DNA of 24,115 bases from Allomyces macrogynus ATCC 38327 (GCA_000151295.1 GG745398.1:41038-65152), one strand, 5' to 3'; positions 1 through 5,638 are shown, counted from the stretch's first letter. Numbers and translations are program-made. Notes: generated by a model not told the origin, from the letters alone.

Positions 1-7
1 TCATCAA

Positions 8-80
8 GTCACCTTAGCTCAGTTGGGAGAGCGTGAGACTGAAGATCTTAAGGTCCCGTGTTCAATCCACGGAGGTGACA
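8..80 (+). tRNA. tRNA-Phe-GAA: tRNA-Phe(GAA)
   Basis: Full cloverleaf: acceptor GTCACCT/AGGTGAC, D arm TAGCTCAGTTGGGAGAGC, anticodon loop CTGAAGA with GAA, T arm CCGTG-TTCAATC-CACGG, discriminator A. It supplies Phe for UUY codons. A 14-T tract at 81-94 is the likely Pol III terminator. CATCAA lies directly upstream. In the repeat its divergent partner tRNA-Pro(CGG) lies only 15 bases upstream, which here falls outside the window. Confidence 0.97.
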
Positions 81-194
81 TTTTTTTTTTTTTTCTCACT
101 TCTCACCTCTCAGCACAAGTCTGGGAAGCCAGCCGCCAGTGGCTGCTGCAGGACCAGGGAGAGGAAACCAACCACAAGTGGCAAAAAGAAGAAA

Positions 195-266
195 TGCTGT
201 CTCCCAGAATCGAACTGGGGCTACCACGGCCACAACGTGGAGTACTAACCACTATACTAAGACAGC
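195..266 (-). tRNA. tRNA-His-GTG: tRNA-His(GTG)
   Basis: Read on the minus strand: acceptor GCTGTCT/AGACAGC, anticodon arm CCACG-TTGTGGC-CGTGG with GTG, T arm CCCAG-TTCGATT-CTGGG. It decodes CAY. The extra 5' G of mature tRNA-His would be added after transcription, as in other eukaryotes. A five-A run at 184-188 is a T tract on its own strand. First of five minus-strand genes in a row. Confidence 0.96.
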
Positions 267-461
267 CTCTTGCACAGAAGCTTGAAATGGACAAGGCTCA
301 GCCACCACCACTCCTGCAATGGCAGCCTCTACTCTGCATTTCTTTGACGCTCCTGAGCGCGAATGCGCGCAGGAAAACAAAAAGCGATGTGCATGGCGCG
401 TGATGGAGGCAAGAAAAATGCCGTGGACCAAAGTTGGGAAGCTGGGCAAAAAAAAAAAGGT

Positions 462-534
462 TGCTTCCTGCCAGAATTGAACTGGCGACCTTCTGCTTAC
501 TAGGCAGACGCTCTGCCAACTGAGCTAAGAAAGC
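462..534 (-). tRNA. tRNA-Thr-AGT: tRNA-Thr(AGT)
   Basis: Acceptor GCTTTCT/AGGAAGC, D arm TAGCTCAGTTGGCAGAGC, anticodon loop CTAGTAA with AGT (A34 presumably edited to inosine), T arm GCCAG-TTCAATT-CTGGC, discriminator A. An 11-A run at 448-458 provides the terminator on the minus strand. The unit 3 copy is broken by a telomere-like block. Confidence 0.97.
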
Positions 535-646
535 CTACTAGTGTGCGCTGCAAAACGATTCACAGTCAAATGGGTCCACATAACGCTTGGAGCAAGGCAG
601 AGAGGCCCTTTGAGCAAGCTCCACAGAACCAAAAAAAATGCGATTG

Positions 647-730
647 TCCGACCACCCGGATTCGAACCAGGGACCTAAAGATTGCTATGTTCACTACAGT
701 CTTCCGCTCTACCAACTGAGCTATGGTCGG
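647..730 (-). tRNA. tRNA-Tyr-GTA: tRNA-Tyr(GTA) with an 11-nt intron
   Basis: Acceptor CCGACCA/TGGTCGG, anticodon stem GAAGA/TCTTT, anticodon GTA, T arm CCTGG-TTCGAAT-CCGGG. The anticodon loop is 18 nt rather than 7, so an intron of 11 nt (TGAACATAGCA, positions 683-693) is inferred in the canonical place, one base 3' of the anticodon. Intron-bearing tRNA-Tyr is the rule in plants and many other eukaryotes; it would be removed by the tRNA splicing endonuclease and ligase. Terminator A run at 631-638. Confidence 0.96.
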
Positions 731-805
731 CTGCTCTGCCAGCGAAGCAAAAGGCATTTGAAGCTCATGCACAGATGAGGCAGAGGGAAAGGGACCAAAA
801 AAGAA

Positions 806-878
806 TGGAGAATCCGGGTATCGATCCCGGTGCCTCCCGCATGCTAAGCGGGCGCTCTACCATTTGAGCTAATCCCCC
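806..878 (-). tRNA. tRNA-Ala-AGC: tRNA-Ala(AGC)
   Basis: Acceptor GGGGGAT/ATTCTCC with two G-T wobbles, including G3-T70, the usual alanine identity pair. Anticodon arm CCCGC-TTAGCAT-GCGGG with AGC, T arm CCGGG-ATCGATA-CCCGG. The T loop begins with A rather than T, as in the array's other Ala gene. A run of six A at 797-802 follows on the minus strand. Confidence 0.96.
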
Positions 879-953
879 ATGATGAACAACACAATGCACA
901 GCTTGGCCAACCCCCAGCGCGCCACCTTGACTGCAAGGAGAAAAAAAAAAAAG

Positions 954-1025
954 CTCTCGCGCCGGGAATTGAACCCGGGTCTCGCACGTGACAGGCGCGG
1001 ATACTAACCACTATACTACGCGAGA
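954..1025 (-). tRNA. tRNA-Asp-GTC: tRNA-Asp(GTC)
   Basis: Perfect acceptor TCTCGCG/CGCGAGA, discriminator G, anticodon arm CGCGC-CTGTCAC-GTGCG with GTC, T arm CCGGG-TTCAATT-CCCGG. A 12-A run at 941-952 is the terminator. GGTCAA lies immediately 5' of the gene on its own strand. A 653-base spacer separates it from tRNA-Ile. Confidence 0.97.
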
Positions 1026-1678
1026 TTGACCTGAGAACTTTTGCATCAGTCTTGACGTGTTGGGCGATCCATGGAGACTGGGCCATCCTTGCCCTGAGAA
1101 GATCATGGATCAGAGTAGATGCAGGCGCTCTTGTTCTTGGCACGCGCTAGATCGTTTCGAATGCGCTCAAGAGAGATGGTTTCGCACTTGGTTCTCTGTT
1201 GCAACAACAATGATGAGCATTGGGCAGCCAAATGCAGCTGTTGCAAAGAGTAAAGGCCTAGACCACCTTTATGAGATGCCCTTGGCTCTCCAGGACCAAA
1301 ACCTGCACCCACTGACAAGAAAGCACTCCAAATGCATCCTTGCCTTTTGCAAAGAAGCGTGGCAAACATCTTTCTCCATTCTCTGCACATCCCTGCTGTT
1401 TCAAAGCTGTGACTGAGCAAAGGCTGGCAGGCAGCCCAGGACCTGTCAGTGCTGAGATGAAGAAGAGATGTTGGCCCCTAGGGGCTTGCACACCCAATCA
1501 ACCACCAGGAAGCATCTTCCTAGAACTGTGCTATATGCAAACGAGCAAGTGCCAAACACGACAAGCACAACTTGGATCTCAAGATGACAAGAGAAGATGG
1601 TGCTAGTGAGGGGAAGGCAGCAGGTGCACAAGTCAGATTCTGTGGTGTAGACATGCTTGCACATGCAGTGACTGCCAA
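1026..1678. other. Spacer A (Asp-Ile), no gene recognised
   Basis: The longest spacer in the left half of the unit, present at 7455-8107, 13895-14549 and 20329-20981. It is open in two frames for about 100 to 119 codons, but the unit 3 copy has frame-shifting indels, so I do not call a protein. It contains a candidate hairpin at 1066-1111. I found no tRNA-Trp, 5S rRNA, U6 or clear snoRNA in it. Confidence 0.7.
1066..1111. other. Inverted repeat / candidate hairpin in spacer A
   Basis: GATCCATG at 1066-1073 is exactly complementary to CATGGATC at 1104-1111. Inside it GGGC at 1080-1083 can pair with GCCC at 1091-1094. The same pairs appear in all four units. Function unknown; because the array is homogenised, conservation here is weak evidence. 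Confidence 0.4.
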
Positions 1679-1752
1679 GGTCTCATAGCTCAGTTGGTTA
1701 GAGCGTGGTGCTAATAACGCCAAGGTCGACGGTTCGACCCCGTCTGGGACCA
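1679..1752 (+). tRNA. tRNA-Ile-AAT: tRNA-Ile(AAT)
   Basis: Acceptor GGTCTCA/TGGGACC, D arm TAGCTCAGTTGGTTAGAGC, anticodon arm TGGTG-CTAATAA-CGCCA with AAT, T arm GACGG-TTCGACC-CCGTC, discriminator A. GCCAA precedes it directly. A ten-T tract at 1754-1763 is the terminator. It converges on tRNA-Asn. Confidence 0.97.
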
Positions 1753-1844
1753 CTTTTTTTTTTGTCCTTTGCACTTTTGGCGTGTGTGTGCATGTTCAAG
1801 GCAACAAGTGGTTTCGGGTTGGAAACCATGAACAAAAAAATGAA

Positions 1845-1918
1845 CGCTCTAGGGTGGACTCGAACCACCATCCTTTCGATTAACAGTCGAACGCGCTAAC
1901 CAATTGCGCCACTAGAGC
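1845..1918 (-). tRNA. tRNA-Asn-GTT: tRNA-Asn(GTT)
   Basis: Perfect acceptor GCTCTAG/CTAGAGC, discriminator G, anticodon arm TTCGA-CTGTTAA-TCGAA with GTT, T arm GGTGG-TTCGAGT-CCACC. A seven-A run at 1834-1840 follows on its strand. It is divergent from tRNA-Met with 63 bases between the two 5' ends. Confidence 0.97.
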
Positions 1919-1981
1919 CTGCTCTCCAGTGACCCAGGTGGATCACTGATGCAGTTGCTCAGACTGCTTCTTTGAGACCAA

Positions 1982-2054
1982 GCGGAGTTGGCTCAGTCGG
2001 TAGAGCGTTGGTCTCATAATCCAAAGGTCGGGAGTTCGAGCCTCCCACTCCGCA
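1982..2054 (+). tRNA. tRNA-Met-CAT: tRNA-Met(CAT), elongator type
   Basis: Acceptor GCGGAGT/ACTCCGC, anticodon arm TTGGT-CTCATAA-TCCAA with CAT, T arm GGGAG-TTCGAGC-CTCCC, discriminator A. The G1-C72 pair and the TTCGAGC T loop argue for an elongator: eukaryotic initiators normally have A1-T72 and AT at T-loop positions 54-55. ACCAA precedes it. T tract TTTTTT at 2058-2063. Confidence 0.95.
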
Positions 2055-2133
2055 TTCGTTTTTTGTGTTCATGATTGTGGGTGGGCGTGTCGAGGTGAAG
2101 TACAAGGTGGCATTCTCAGGCCTGTTTTTCACT

Positions 2134-2216
2134 GGGGAGATGGCCGAGTCGGTCTAAGGCGTCACGTTAAGGCCGTGATCTCTTCGGAGGCGTGGGTTCG
2201 AATCCCACTCTCCTCA
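2134..2216 (+). tRNA. tRNA-Leu-AAG: tRNA-Leu(AAG)
   Basis: Class II tRNA with a long variable arm. Acceptor GGGGAGA/TCTCCTC, D arm TGGCCGAGTCGGTCTAAGGC, anticodon arm TCACG-TTAAGGC-CGTGA with AAG, variable arm TCTCTTCGGAGGC, T arm GTGGG-TTCGAAT-CCCAC, discriminator A as expected for Leu. TTTT follows at 2218-2221. Converges on tRNA-Arg. Confidence 0.97.
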
Positions 2217-2315
2217 GTTTTGTTGAAATCGATTTTTTTGCATGTTGCCTGTTGCGCATTGGGAAGGTCGCGCAAGCAAGTAGGTAAGAAGAGAGAAGAG
2301 AAAGAAAAAAAAGGA

Positions 2316-2388
2316 CGAACCTACCAGGGATCGAACCTGGAATCTCCTGATCCGTAGTCAGGCGCCTTATCCATTTGGCCATAGGTCC
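2316..2388 (-). tRNA. tRNA-Arg-ACG: tRNA-Arg(ACG)
   Basis: Acceptor GGACCTA/TAGGTTC, discriminator G, A20 present in the D loop (AAATGGATAA), anticodon arm CCTGA-CTACGGA-TCAGG with ACG, T arm CCAGG-TTCGATC-CCTGG. It is the only Arg gene in the unit. CAACAA lies directly 5' on its strand, and an eight-A run at 2305-2312 gives the terminator. Divergent from tRNA-Glu(CTC) across 86 bases. Confidence 0.97.
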
Positions 2389-2474
2389 TTGTTGGGCGAG
2401 GCTGGGGAAGCCCACATGTTGCTCCAGCGATCATTCGACCAACCTTGTGGAGTTTCCATGTGGTCCACAACAAG

Positions 2475-2546
2475 TCCGCAATGGTCCAGTGGTTAGGATT
2501 TCACGCTCTCACCGTGACGGCCAGGGTTCGATTCCCTGTTGCGGAG
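2475..2546 (+). tRNA. tRNA-Glu-CTC: tRNA-Glu(CTC)
   Basis: Perfect acceptor TCCGCAA/TTGCGGA, discriminator G, D arm TGGTCCAGTGGTTAGGAT, anticodon arm TCACG-CTCTCAC-CGTGA with CTC, T arm CAGGG-TTCGATT-CCCTG. It decodes GAG. CAACAAG precedes it; a six-T run at 2550-2555 follows. Confidence 0.97.
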
Positions 2547-2737
2547 ACCTTTTTTCATTTCATTCATAACATTTTTCAGCTGCTTTGACCTCAAGCTGCT
2601 TCCTTTCCTTTTTGCATTTCCACGCACCAAACTTGTCTTGCAATTCGATGACAAGACAGCTGATATGCAGTGAGAGGCAAGGCACTGTGTTGCTTTGCCT
2701 GTGAAGGGCTCTCTGATGAACTGACGCTATGGCACAG

Positions 2738-2845
2738 GAACAGGTTCGATCCCCAGTGCAACCACTCAAAAAAGTGTGATGCTTCTCCCATATGGTGTGG
2801 GGGGAGGTCCCAGGTTCAATCCCTGGTCTGTTCGTGACATATTTC
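2738..2845 (+). pseudogene. tRNA-Pro-like 3' half with orphan B box
   Basis: TTCTCCC, a TGG-containing loop, then GGGGGGA, GGTC and a perfect T arm CCAGG-TTCAATC-CCTGG resemble the 3' half of the array's tRNA-Pro(AGG). There is no recognisable D arm or A box. GAACAGG at 2738-2744 could pair with TCTGTTC at 2827-2833 as a remnant acceptor stem, making a 97-nt structure. The trailing GACATATTTC matches the tail of other orphan B-box elements. Whether it is transcribed is unknown. Confidence 0.45.
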
Positions 2846-3047
2846 AACTTCACAACAAGGCCCCTCCCACTGCTGGAACCAACCAAACTGCCCCCTTTTC
2901 ATAACGAATCATATCTTTCAAGTTGTTTCCCACACCTTCTGACAGGTTTGGCGGCCATAGCAGCGAAATGAAAATCAGCAAATAATGGACGACCGCACTG
3001 GGGTTCGAACCTCGGCCACCCAAAACAACGTTATGCTTGGGTATGCT

Positions 3048-3091
3048 GAGGTCATAGGTTCGAACCCCGATGAAAACATGAATTTTTCGCC
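3048..3091 (+). other. Orphan B-box element E1
   Basis: GAGGTCAT, then GGTTCGAACCCC, then AACATG and ATTTTTCGC. It matches element E2 at 6028-6071 in 35 of 44 positions without a gap. Variable-loop-like GGTC plus B box suggests descent from a tRNA 3' half. No A box is present nearby. Confidence 0.5.
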
Positions 3092-3271
3092 AAATTTCAA
3101 ACTGTCCGCTGGGCGCTACAACTTTGCAGGGATGCTAGATTGGGCTCAAAACGTCTCTAGAGAACCATATCATGCCTTGGAAGCGGACACAGCATGTCAC
3201 AGAGGGGTTGCAGGTGGGCCATCTGAGTTGCTGGGAGGTGCTGGGACGTTCTGGATCCCATTTTCTTGTAC

Positions 3272-3343
3272 GGCTCGATGGTCTAGTGGTATGATTCTCC
3301 CTTAGGGTGGGAGAGGTCCCGGGTTCAATCCCCGGTCGAGCCC
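3272..3343 (+). tRNA. tRNA-Pro-AGG: tRNA-Pro(AGG)
   Basis: Perfect acceptor GGCTCGA/TCGAGCC, discriminator C, D arm TGGTCTAGTGGTATGAT, anticodon arm CTCCC-TTAGGGT-GGGAG with AGG, T arm CCGGG-TTCAATC-CCCGG. Closely resembles plant tRNA-Pro. A five-T run at 3349-3353 follows. Confidence 0.97.
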
Positions 3344-3730
3344 TGCATTTTTCTCTCGTTTTGCTCTTTGGGGAGGTCTGGAAGATGCTTGGGGGTCACT
3401 GGAGATCGTGTGTTTTGGGTACTCAAGAGTTGTTTTTGAAGCATCCTGAGTGCTTTGCTCTTGCTGGAGGTCTGCAAGGCCCTTGGGCGCCCCCCAGAAG
3501 CCTGTGTTTGGGGTGCTGCAACACTGATTTCTTGCCTAATCCTGAGCATGATCACGCGCTTTGGGTGCCCAAAAGGTGTTTTTTGAAGCACTGTGAGTGC
3601 TTCTGAGTGCTTCTGAGGGTGTCTGATTGCAGCAGCCCCCTTCCCAGTACTGGCCAATGCCAACAGATGGCAAAAGACTTGAAGTGCCCCCCCCCCCCCC
3701 CCCCTCAGCCTTCATCTTGGACAAAAAGAC
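3344..3730. other. Spacer C (Pro-Glu) with imperfect direct repeats and poly-C
   Basis: Also at 9775-10158, 16214-16596 and 22649-23023. TTTTGGGTACTCAAGAGT... at 3413-3457 and CTTTGGGTGCCCAAAAGG... at 3559-3605 are roughly 80 percent alike over about 45 bases. In unit 1 the motif GAGTGCTTCT is repeated once more than in the other units. An 18-C run closes the spacer. Open frames here come from the repeats and are not called as genes. Confidence 0.65.
3687..3704. repeat. Poly-C tract (18 C)
   Basis: Uninterrupted C run about 26 bases beyond the 3' end of tRNA-Glu(TTC). Its length varies between units: 18, 18, 17 and 16. On the other strand this is a G run with quadruplex potential. Confidence 0.95.
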
Positions 3731-3803
3731 CTCCGCCACGGGGAAACGAACCCCGGCCACCGCGGGGAAAGGGCGGGGATCCTAACCACTGGACCATGGG
3801 GGA
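3731..3803 (-). pseudogene. tRNA-Glu-TTC: Damaged tRNA-Glu(TTC)
   Basis: Compared with the intact copies at 16597-16668 and 23024-23095 it has four substitutions and one inserted base. The T loop reads TTCGTTT, losing invariant A58 of the B box. The anticodon stem gains a mismatch and the loop reads CTTTCCC. The acceptor has a C-C clash (TCCCCCA against TGGCGGA). The TTC anticodon is kept. Either a pseudogene or an error region next to the 18-C tract. Confidence 0.75.
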
Positions 3804-3901
3804 CTCGAGGAGTGAGCGTGTCAAATGGGTGGTTGTGCAAAAAGAGAGCAAGACACCAGCCAAGAAGGGAGTGAGAGAAACTGAAGAAGAAAAAAAAAGC
3901 T

Positions 3902-3973
3902 TGCCGACTGGGGGGATCGAACACCCGACCTTCGCTTTACGAGAGCGACGCTCTGCCACTGAGCTAAGTCGGC
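3902..3973 (-). tRNA. tRNA-Thr-CGT: tRNA-Thr(CGT)
   Basis: Perfect acceptor GCCGACT/AGTCGGC, anticodon arm TCGCT-CTCGTAA-AGCGA with CGT, discriminator A. The T stem GGGTG/CCCCC has one T-C mismatch, seen in units 1, 3 and 4. ATGCAA lies just 5' on its strand; an A-rich run at 3891-3898 supplies the terminator. Divergent from tRNA-Ala(CGC) across only 46 bases. Confidence 0.95.
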
Positions 3974-4019
3974 TTGCATGACGAACACAAGGTATGCATG
4001 GAACGACAGCAGCCAGCAT

Positions 4020-4091
4020 GGGGGTTTAGCTCAGTGGTAGAGCGCTCGCTTCGCATGCGAGAGGCCGGGGGATCGATCCCCCCAACCTCCA
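4020..4091 (+). tRNA. tRNA-Ala-CGC: tRNA-Ala(CGC)
   Basis: Acceptor GGGGGTT/AACCTCC with the G3-T70 wobble pair, D arm TAGCTCAGTGGTAGAGC, anticodon arm CTCGC-TTCGCAT-GCGAG with CGC, T arm GGGGG-ATCGATC-CCCCC, discriminator A. A T run follows at once (4092-4096). It decodes GCG. Confidence 0.97.
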
Positions 4092-4119
4092 TTTTTGAAA
4101 TTTTTTGTTCTTTCATGCC

Positions 4120-4150
4120 CTTGTCAGCTGTGCAAGCTTGTCAGCTGTGC
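4120..4150. repeat. 14-base direct repeat in the Ala-Lys spacer
   Basis: CTTGTCAGCTGTGC occurs at 4120-4133 and again at 4137-4150. Unit 3 keeps both copies; in unit 4 both carry substitutions. No function is evident. Confidence 0.6.
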
Positions 4151-4340
4151 TGCCTTTTGATGTTTGCTGAAATGACTCTGCAGTAACTTTGATTCTACTC
4201 AGCACGCCCTGTTGCTTTCAAAGATGCGCAGGCTGCAAGAAGCTGTGGAGAGCGAGTTTGTTCTTGCTGACAGTGAGTGTGGAGGTGGTTCAAAGGTGGT
4301 GGTGTAGTAAAGCAAAAAGTGAAAATGTGGAAAAAATGAC

Positions 4341-4413
4341 CGCCCAGTGTGGGGCTCGAACCCACGACATTGAGATTAAGAGTCTCACGCTCTACCGACT
4401 GAGCTAACCGGGC
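4341..4413 (-). tRNA. tRNA-Lys-CTT: tRNA-Lys(CTT)
   Basis: Acceptor GCCCGGT/ACTGGGC, discriminator G, D arm TAGCTCAGTCGGTAGAGC, anticodon arm TGAGA-CTCTTAA-TCTCA with CTT, T arm GTGGG-TTCGAGC-CCCAC. It decodes AAG. Six A at 4331-4336 form the terminator; in unit 4 this run has grown to 28. Confidence 0.97.
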
Positions 4414-4537
4414 ATGGTGTGCTCTGCATAAATGCGAAACAGGTTGGAAAAGACCAGCCTCGATCAAACAAACTCCCTGTTTGCTGCTGGAACGCAGTGA
4501 GACCCGCCAAAACCCATGAGGGCTACGTCAGAAGCAA

Positions 4538-4619
4538 GACAGCGTGTCCGAGCGGTTAAGGAGATAGACTCGAAATCTATTAGGCATTGCCTGCACAGGT
4601 TCGAATCCTGTCGCTGTCG
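4538..4619 (+). tRNA. tRNA-Ser-CGA: tRNA-Ser(CGA)
   Basis: Class II tRNA. Perfect acceptor GACAGCG/CGCTGTC, discriminator G, D arm TGTCCGAGCGGTTAAGGA, anticodon arm ATAGA-CTCGAAA-TCTAT with CGA, long variable arm TAGGCATTGCCTGC, T arm ACAGG-TTCGAAT-CCTGT. It is the only Ser gene in the unit and decodes UCG. AGCAA precedes it; TTTT follows at 4620-4623. Confidence 0.97.
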
Positions 4620-4652
4620 TTTTGTTTTTGCGCCACGTGTGTTGAACATGCA

Positions 4653-4694
4653 GAGGCCAGGGGTTCAAACCCCGCTCTGAACATCCACTTTTTC
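4653..4694 (+). other. Orphan B-box element E3
   Basis: GAGGCCA, GGGGTTCAAACCCC, then GAACAT and TTTTTC. Same layout as E1 and E2 but more diverged. It sits between tRNA-Ser and tRNA-Cys without an A box or a pairable acceptor. Confidence 0.45.
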
Positions 4695-4749
4695 ATTTGA
4701 TCGCCATGGCATGCCACAAAGTCACTCGACACACTCCCACTCACACAAC

Positions 4750-4821
4750 GGGGGTATAGCTCAGTGGCAGAGCAATCGACTGCAGATCGATAGGTCCCGG
4801 ATTCGACTTCCGGTGCCCCCT
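4750..4821 (+). tRNA. tRNA-Cys-GCA: tRNA-Cys(GCA)
   Basis: Acceptor GGGGGTA/TGCCCCC, discriminator T as usual for Cys, D arm TAGCTCAGTGGCAGAGC, anticodon arm ATCGA-CTGCAGA-TCGAT with GCA, T arm CCGGA-TTCGACT-TCCGG. CACAAC precedes it; a seven-T run lies at 4826-4832. Confidence 0.97.
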
Positions 4822-4914
4822 TGTATTTTTTTGTTTGTTGGCTTGCTTGCTGTGCTTTTCGTTCTTTGCTTTTTGGGGTATGGGCGCGCCCGCTCTTGAC
4901 ACTTGAGCGCCTCC

Positions 4915-4924
4915 CAACAAACAA
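4915..4924 (+). promoter_or_regulatory. CAA-rich start region of tRNA-Gln
   Basis: CAACAAACAA directly abuts the gene. In plants Pol III tends to start at a CAA triplet a few bases before the tRNA. Similar CAA triplets abut Phe, Ile, Met, Arg, Glu(CTC), Thr(CGT), Asp, Ser, Gly and Pro(CGG). The role is inferred. Confidence 0.5.
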
Positions 4925-4997
4925 GGTTCTATGGTGTAGTCGGTTAGCACTCGAGACTCTGAATCTCGCGACCTGAGTTCGAATCTCAGTAGGACCT
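4925..4997 (+). tRNA. tRNA-Gln-CTG: tRNA-Gln(CTG)
   Basis: Acceptor GGTTCTA/TAGGACC, discriminator T, D arm TGGTGTAGTCGGTTAGCAC, anticodon arm CGAGA-CTCTGAA-TCTCG with CTG, T arm CTGAG-TTCGAAT-CTCAG. Closely resembles plant tRNA-Gln. TTTT at 5004-5007 is a short terminator. Confidence 0.97.
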
Positions 4998-5165
4998 CTC
5001 TCTTTTGCCTCTGCTTCCATGAGAACTGGCTTGCTGTTTTTGCTCCTTTGCTCTTGCTGCTGCTGGCAGGTAGTACTCACAAAGATCAACAACGGGCACA
5101 CAAAAGACCCCCCAACGCGCCTGAAAAAGGGGAGGCGAAAAAAATGCGCTGCTGGTGTACAAACC

Positions 5166-5238
5166 TGCTGGTTCCAAGGCTCGAACCCTGGCCCCTCGCA
5201 CAAAACAAGGGCCGCCCAGGCCGCTAGGCCAGGGCGCC
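5166..5238 (-). pseudogene. tRNA-Gln(TTG)-like relic
   Basis: On the minus strand an A-box-like TGGCCTAGCGGCC is followed by a plausible anticodon arm CCTTG-TTTTGTG-CGAGG (TTG) and a B-box-like AGGGTTCGAGCC. The T stem is poorly paired, and the expected acceptor ends (GGCGCCC and AACCAGC) do not pair. I read it as a decayed tRNA; it could also be a chance TFIIIC site. Confidence 0.4.
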
Positions 5239-5315
5239 CGGAAAGCGCGCGCTCAAAATTTTTCGCCCTGTTCCACTGGCCCTTGTACTTGGCATTTTCG
5301 CAAAATTTTCACGTC

Positions 5316-5330
5316 AAAATCGCCGATTTT
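5316..5330. promoter_or_regulatory. Short perfect palindrome in spacer D
   Basis: AAAATCG and CGATTTT flank one central base. Present unchanged at 11780-11794 and 18201-18215. It could bind a dimeric protein; no function is known. Confidence 0.25.
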
Positions 5331-5567
5331 GCAGGTTTGGTGGGCGCCAGCGCCAGCAACAGCCCTGCGCCCACATTCTGCAACAAGTTAGCCCCCAATT
5401 CCCTCGGCACAGCGCCGCCTACAGGCGCGCAAAGAAGCGGGACGCCAAGCTGCCAGCAGACAAACAAGCGGCCGCCGTTTCAATCCCCACCCCACGCGTG
5501 CCATTCTCTAGCTAGATACAAGGAGAGGTGTTGCGCTTGCAACCCCAAACCAGCGCCCTCACAGCAA

Positions 5568-5638
5568 GCATGGTTGGTTTAGTGGTATAATCGCCGCCTG
5601 CCACGCGGTGGACCCGGGTTCGATTCCCGGACCATGCA
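5568..5638 (+). tRNA. tRNA-Gly-GCC: tRNA-Gly(GCC)
   Basis: Perfect acceptor GCATGGT/ACCATGC, discriminator A, D arm TGGTTTAGTGGTATAAT, anticodon arm GCCGC-CTGCCAC-GCGGT with GCC, T arm CCGGG-TTCGATT-CCCGG. It is the only Gly gene in the unit. AGCAA precedes it; a five-T run at 5642-5646 follows. Confidence 0.97.

Larger units (their letters stand above)
2547..3271. other. Spacer B (Glu-Pro) with orphan B-box elements
   Basis: A 725-base spacer, also at 8979-9702, 15418-16141 and 21853-22576. It contains no complete tRNA but several T-arm or B-box sequences: GGTTCGATCCC near 2743, a perfect T arm at 2810-2826, GGTTCGAACC at 3002-3011, and an element at 3048-3091. The stem ACCCA/TGGGT at 3017-3042 beside the 3002 B box hints at a minus-strand tRNA relic. 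The rest holds nothing I recognise. Confidence 0.6.
4998..5567. other. Spacer D (Gln-Gly), GC-rich, with a tRNA-like relic
   Basis: Also at 11449-12034 and 17870-18455. The left third is T-rich, followed by a minus-strand Gln(TTG)-like relic and then a GC-rich stretch with a 15-base palindrome at 5316-5330. I see no complete RNA or protein gene. Open frames on both strands reflect the base composition. Confidence 0.6.

Noticed and set aside
1210..1316. Possible C/D-box snoRNA (ATGATGA near 1210, CTGA near 1312)
   Set aside because: The distal CTGA exists only in unit 1; units 2, 3 and 4 read CAGA. There is no terminal stem.
1057..1416. Open reading frame of 119 codons on the plus strand, and an overlapping 105-codon frame on the minus strand (1103-1420)
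   Set aside because: Present in several units, but the unit 3 copy (13,926-14,289) has an inserted T and a deleted A that shift the frame in both strands. No domain or start context recognised. Sequence identity between units is explained by array homogenisation.
1026..1678. Search for tRNA-Trp, 5S rRNA or U6 in the large spacers
   Set aside because: No CCA anticodon arm, no conserved 5S internal control region and no U6 core sequence were seen on either strand in any spacer.
3001..3060. Complete minus-strand tRNA between the two GGTTCGAACC motifs
   Set aside because: An ACCCA/TGGGT stem and a B box are present, but no D arm or pairing acceptor ends could be found, so it is described only as spacer content.
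3325..3663. Open frames across the Pro-Glu spacer
   Set aside because: They translate repeated spacer segments and differ in frame between units; no protein family is recognisable.
4580..5203. 207-codon open frame on the minus strand
   Set aside because: It runs through tRNA-Ser, tRNA-Cys and tRNA-Gln in antisense. tRNA bodies contain few stops and produce such frames by chance.
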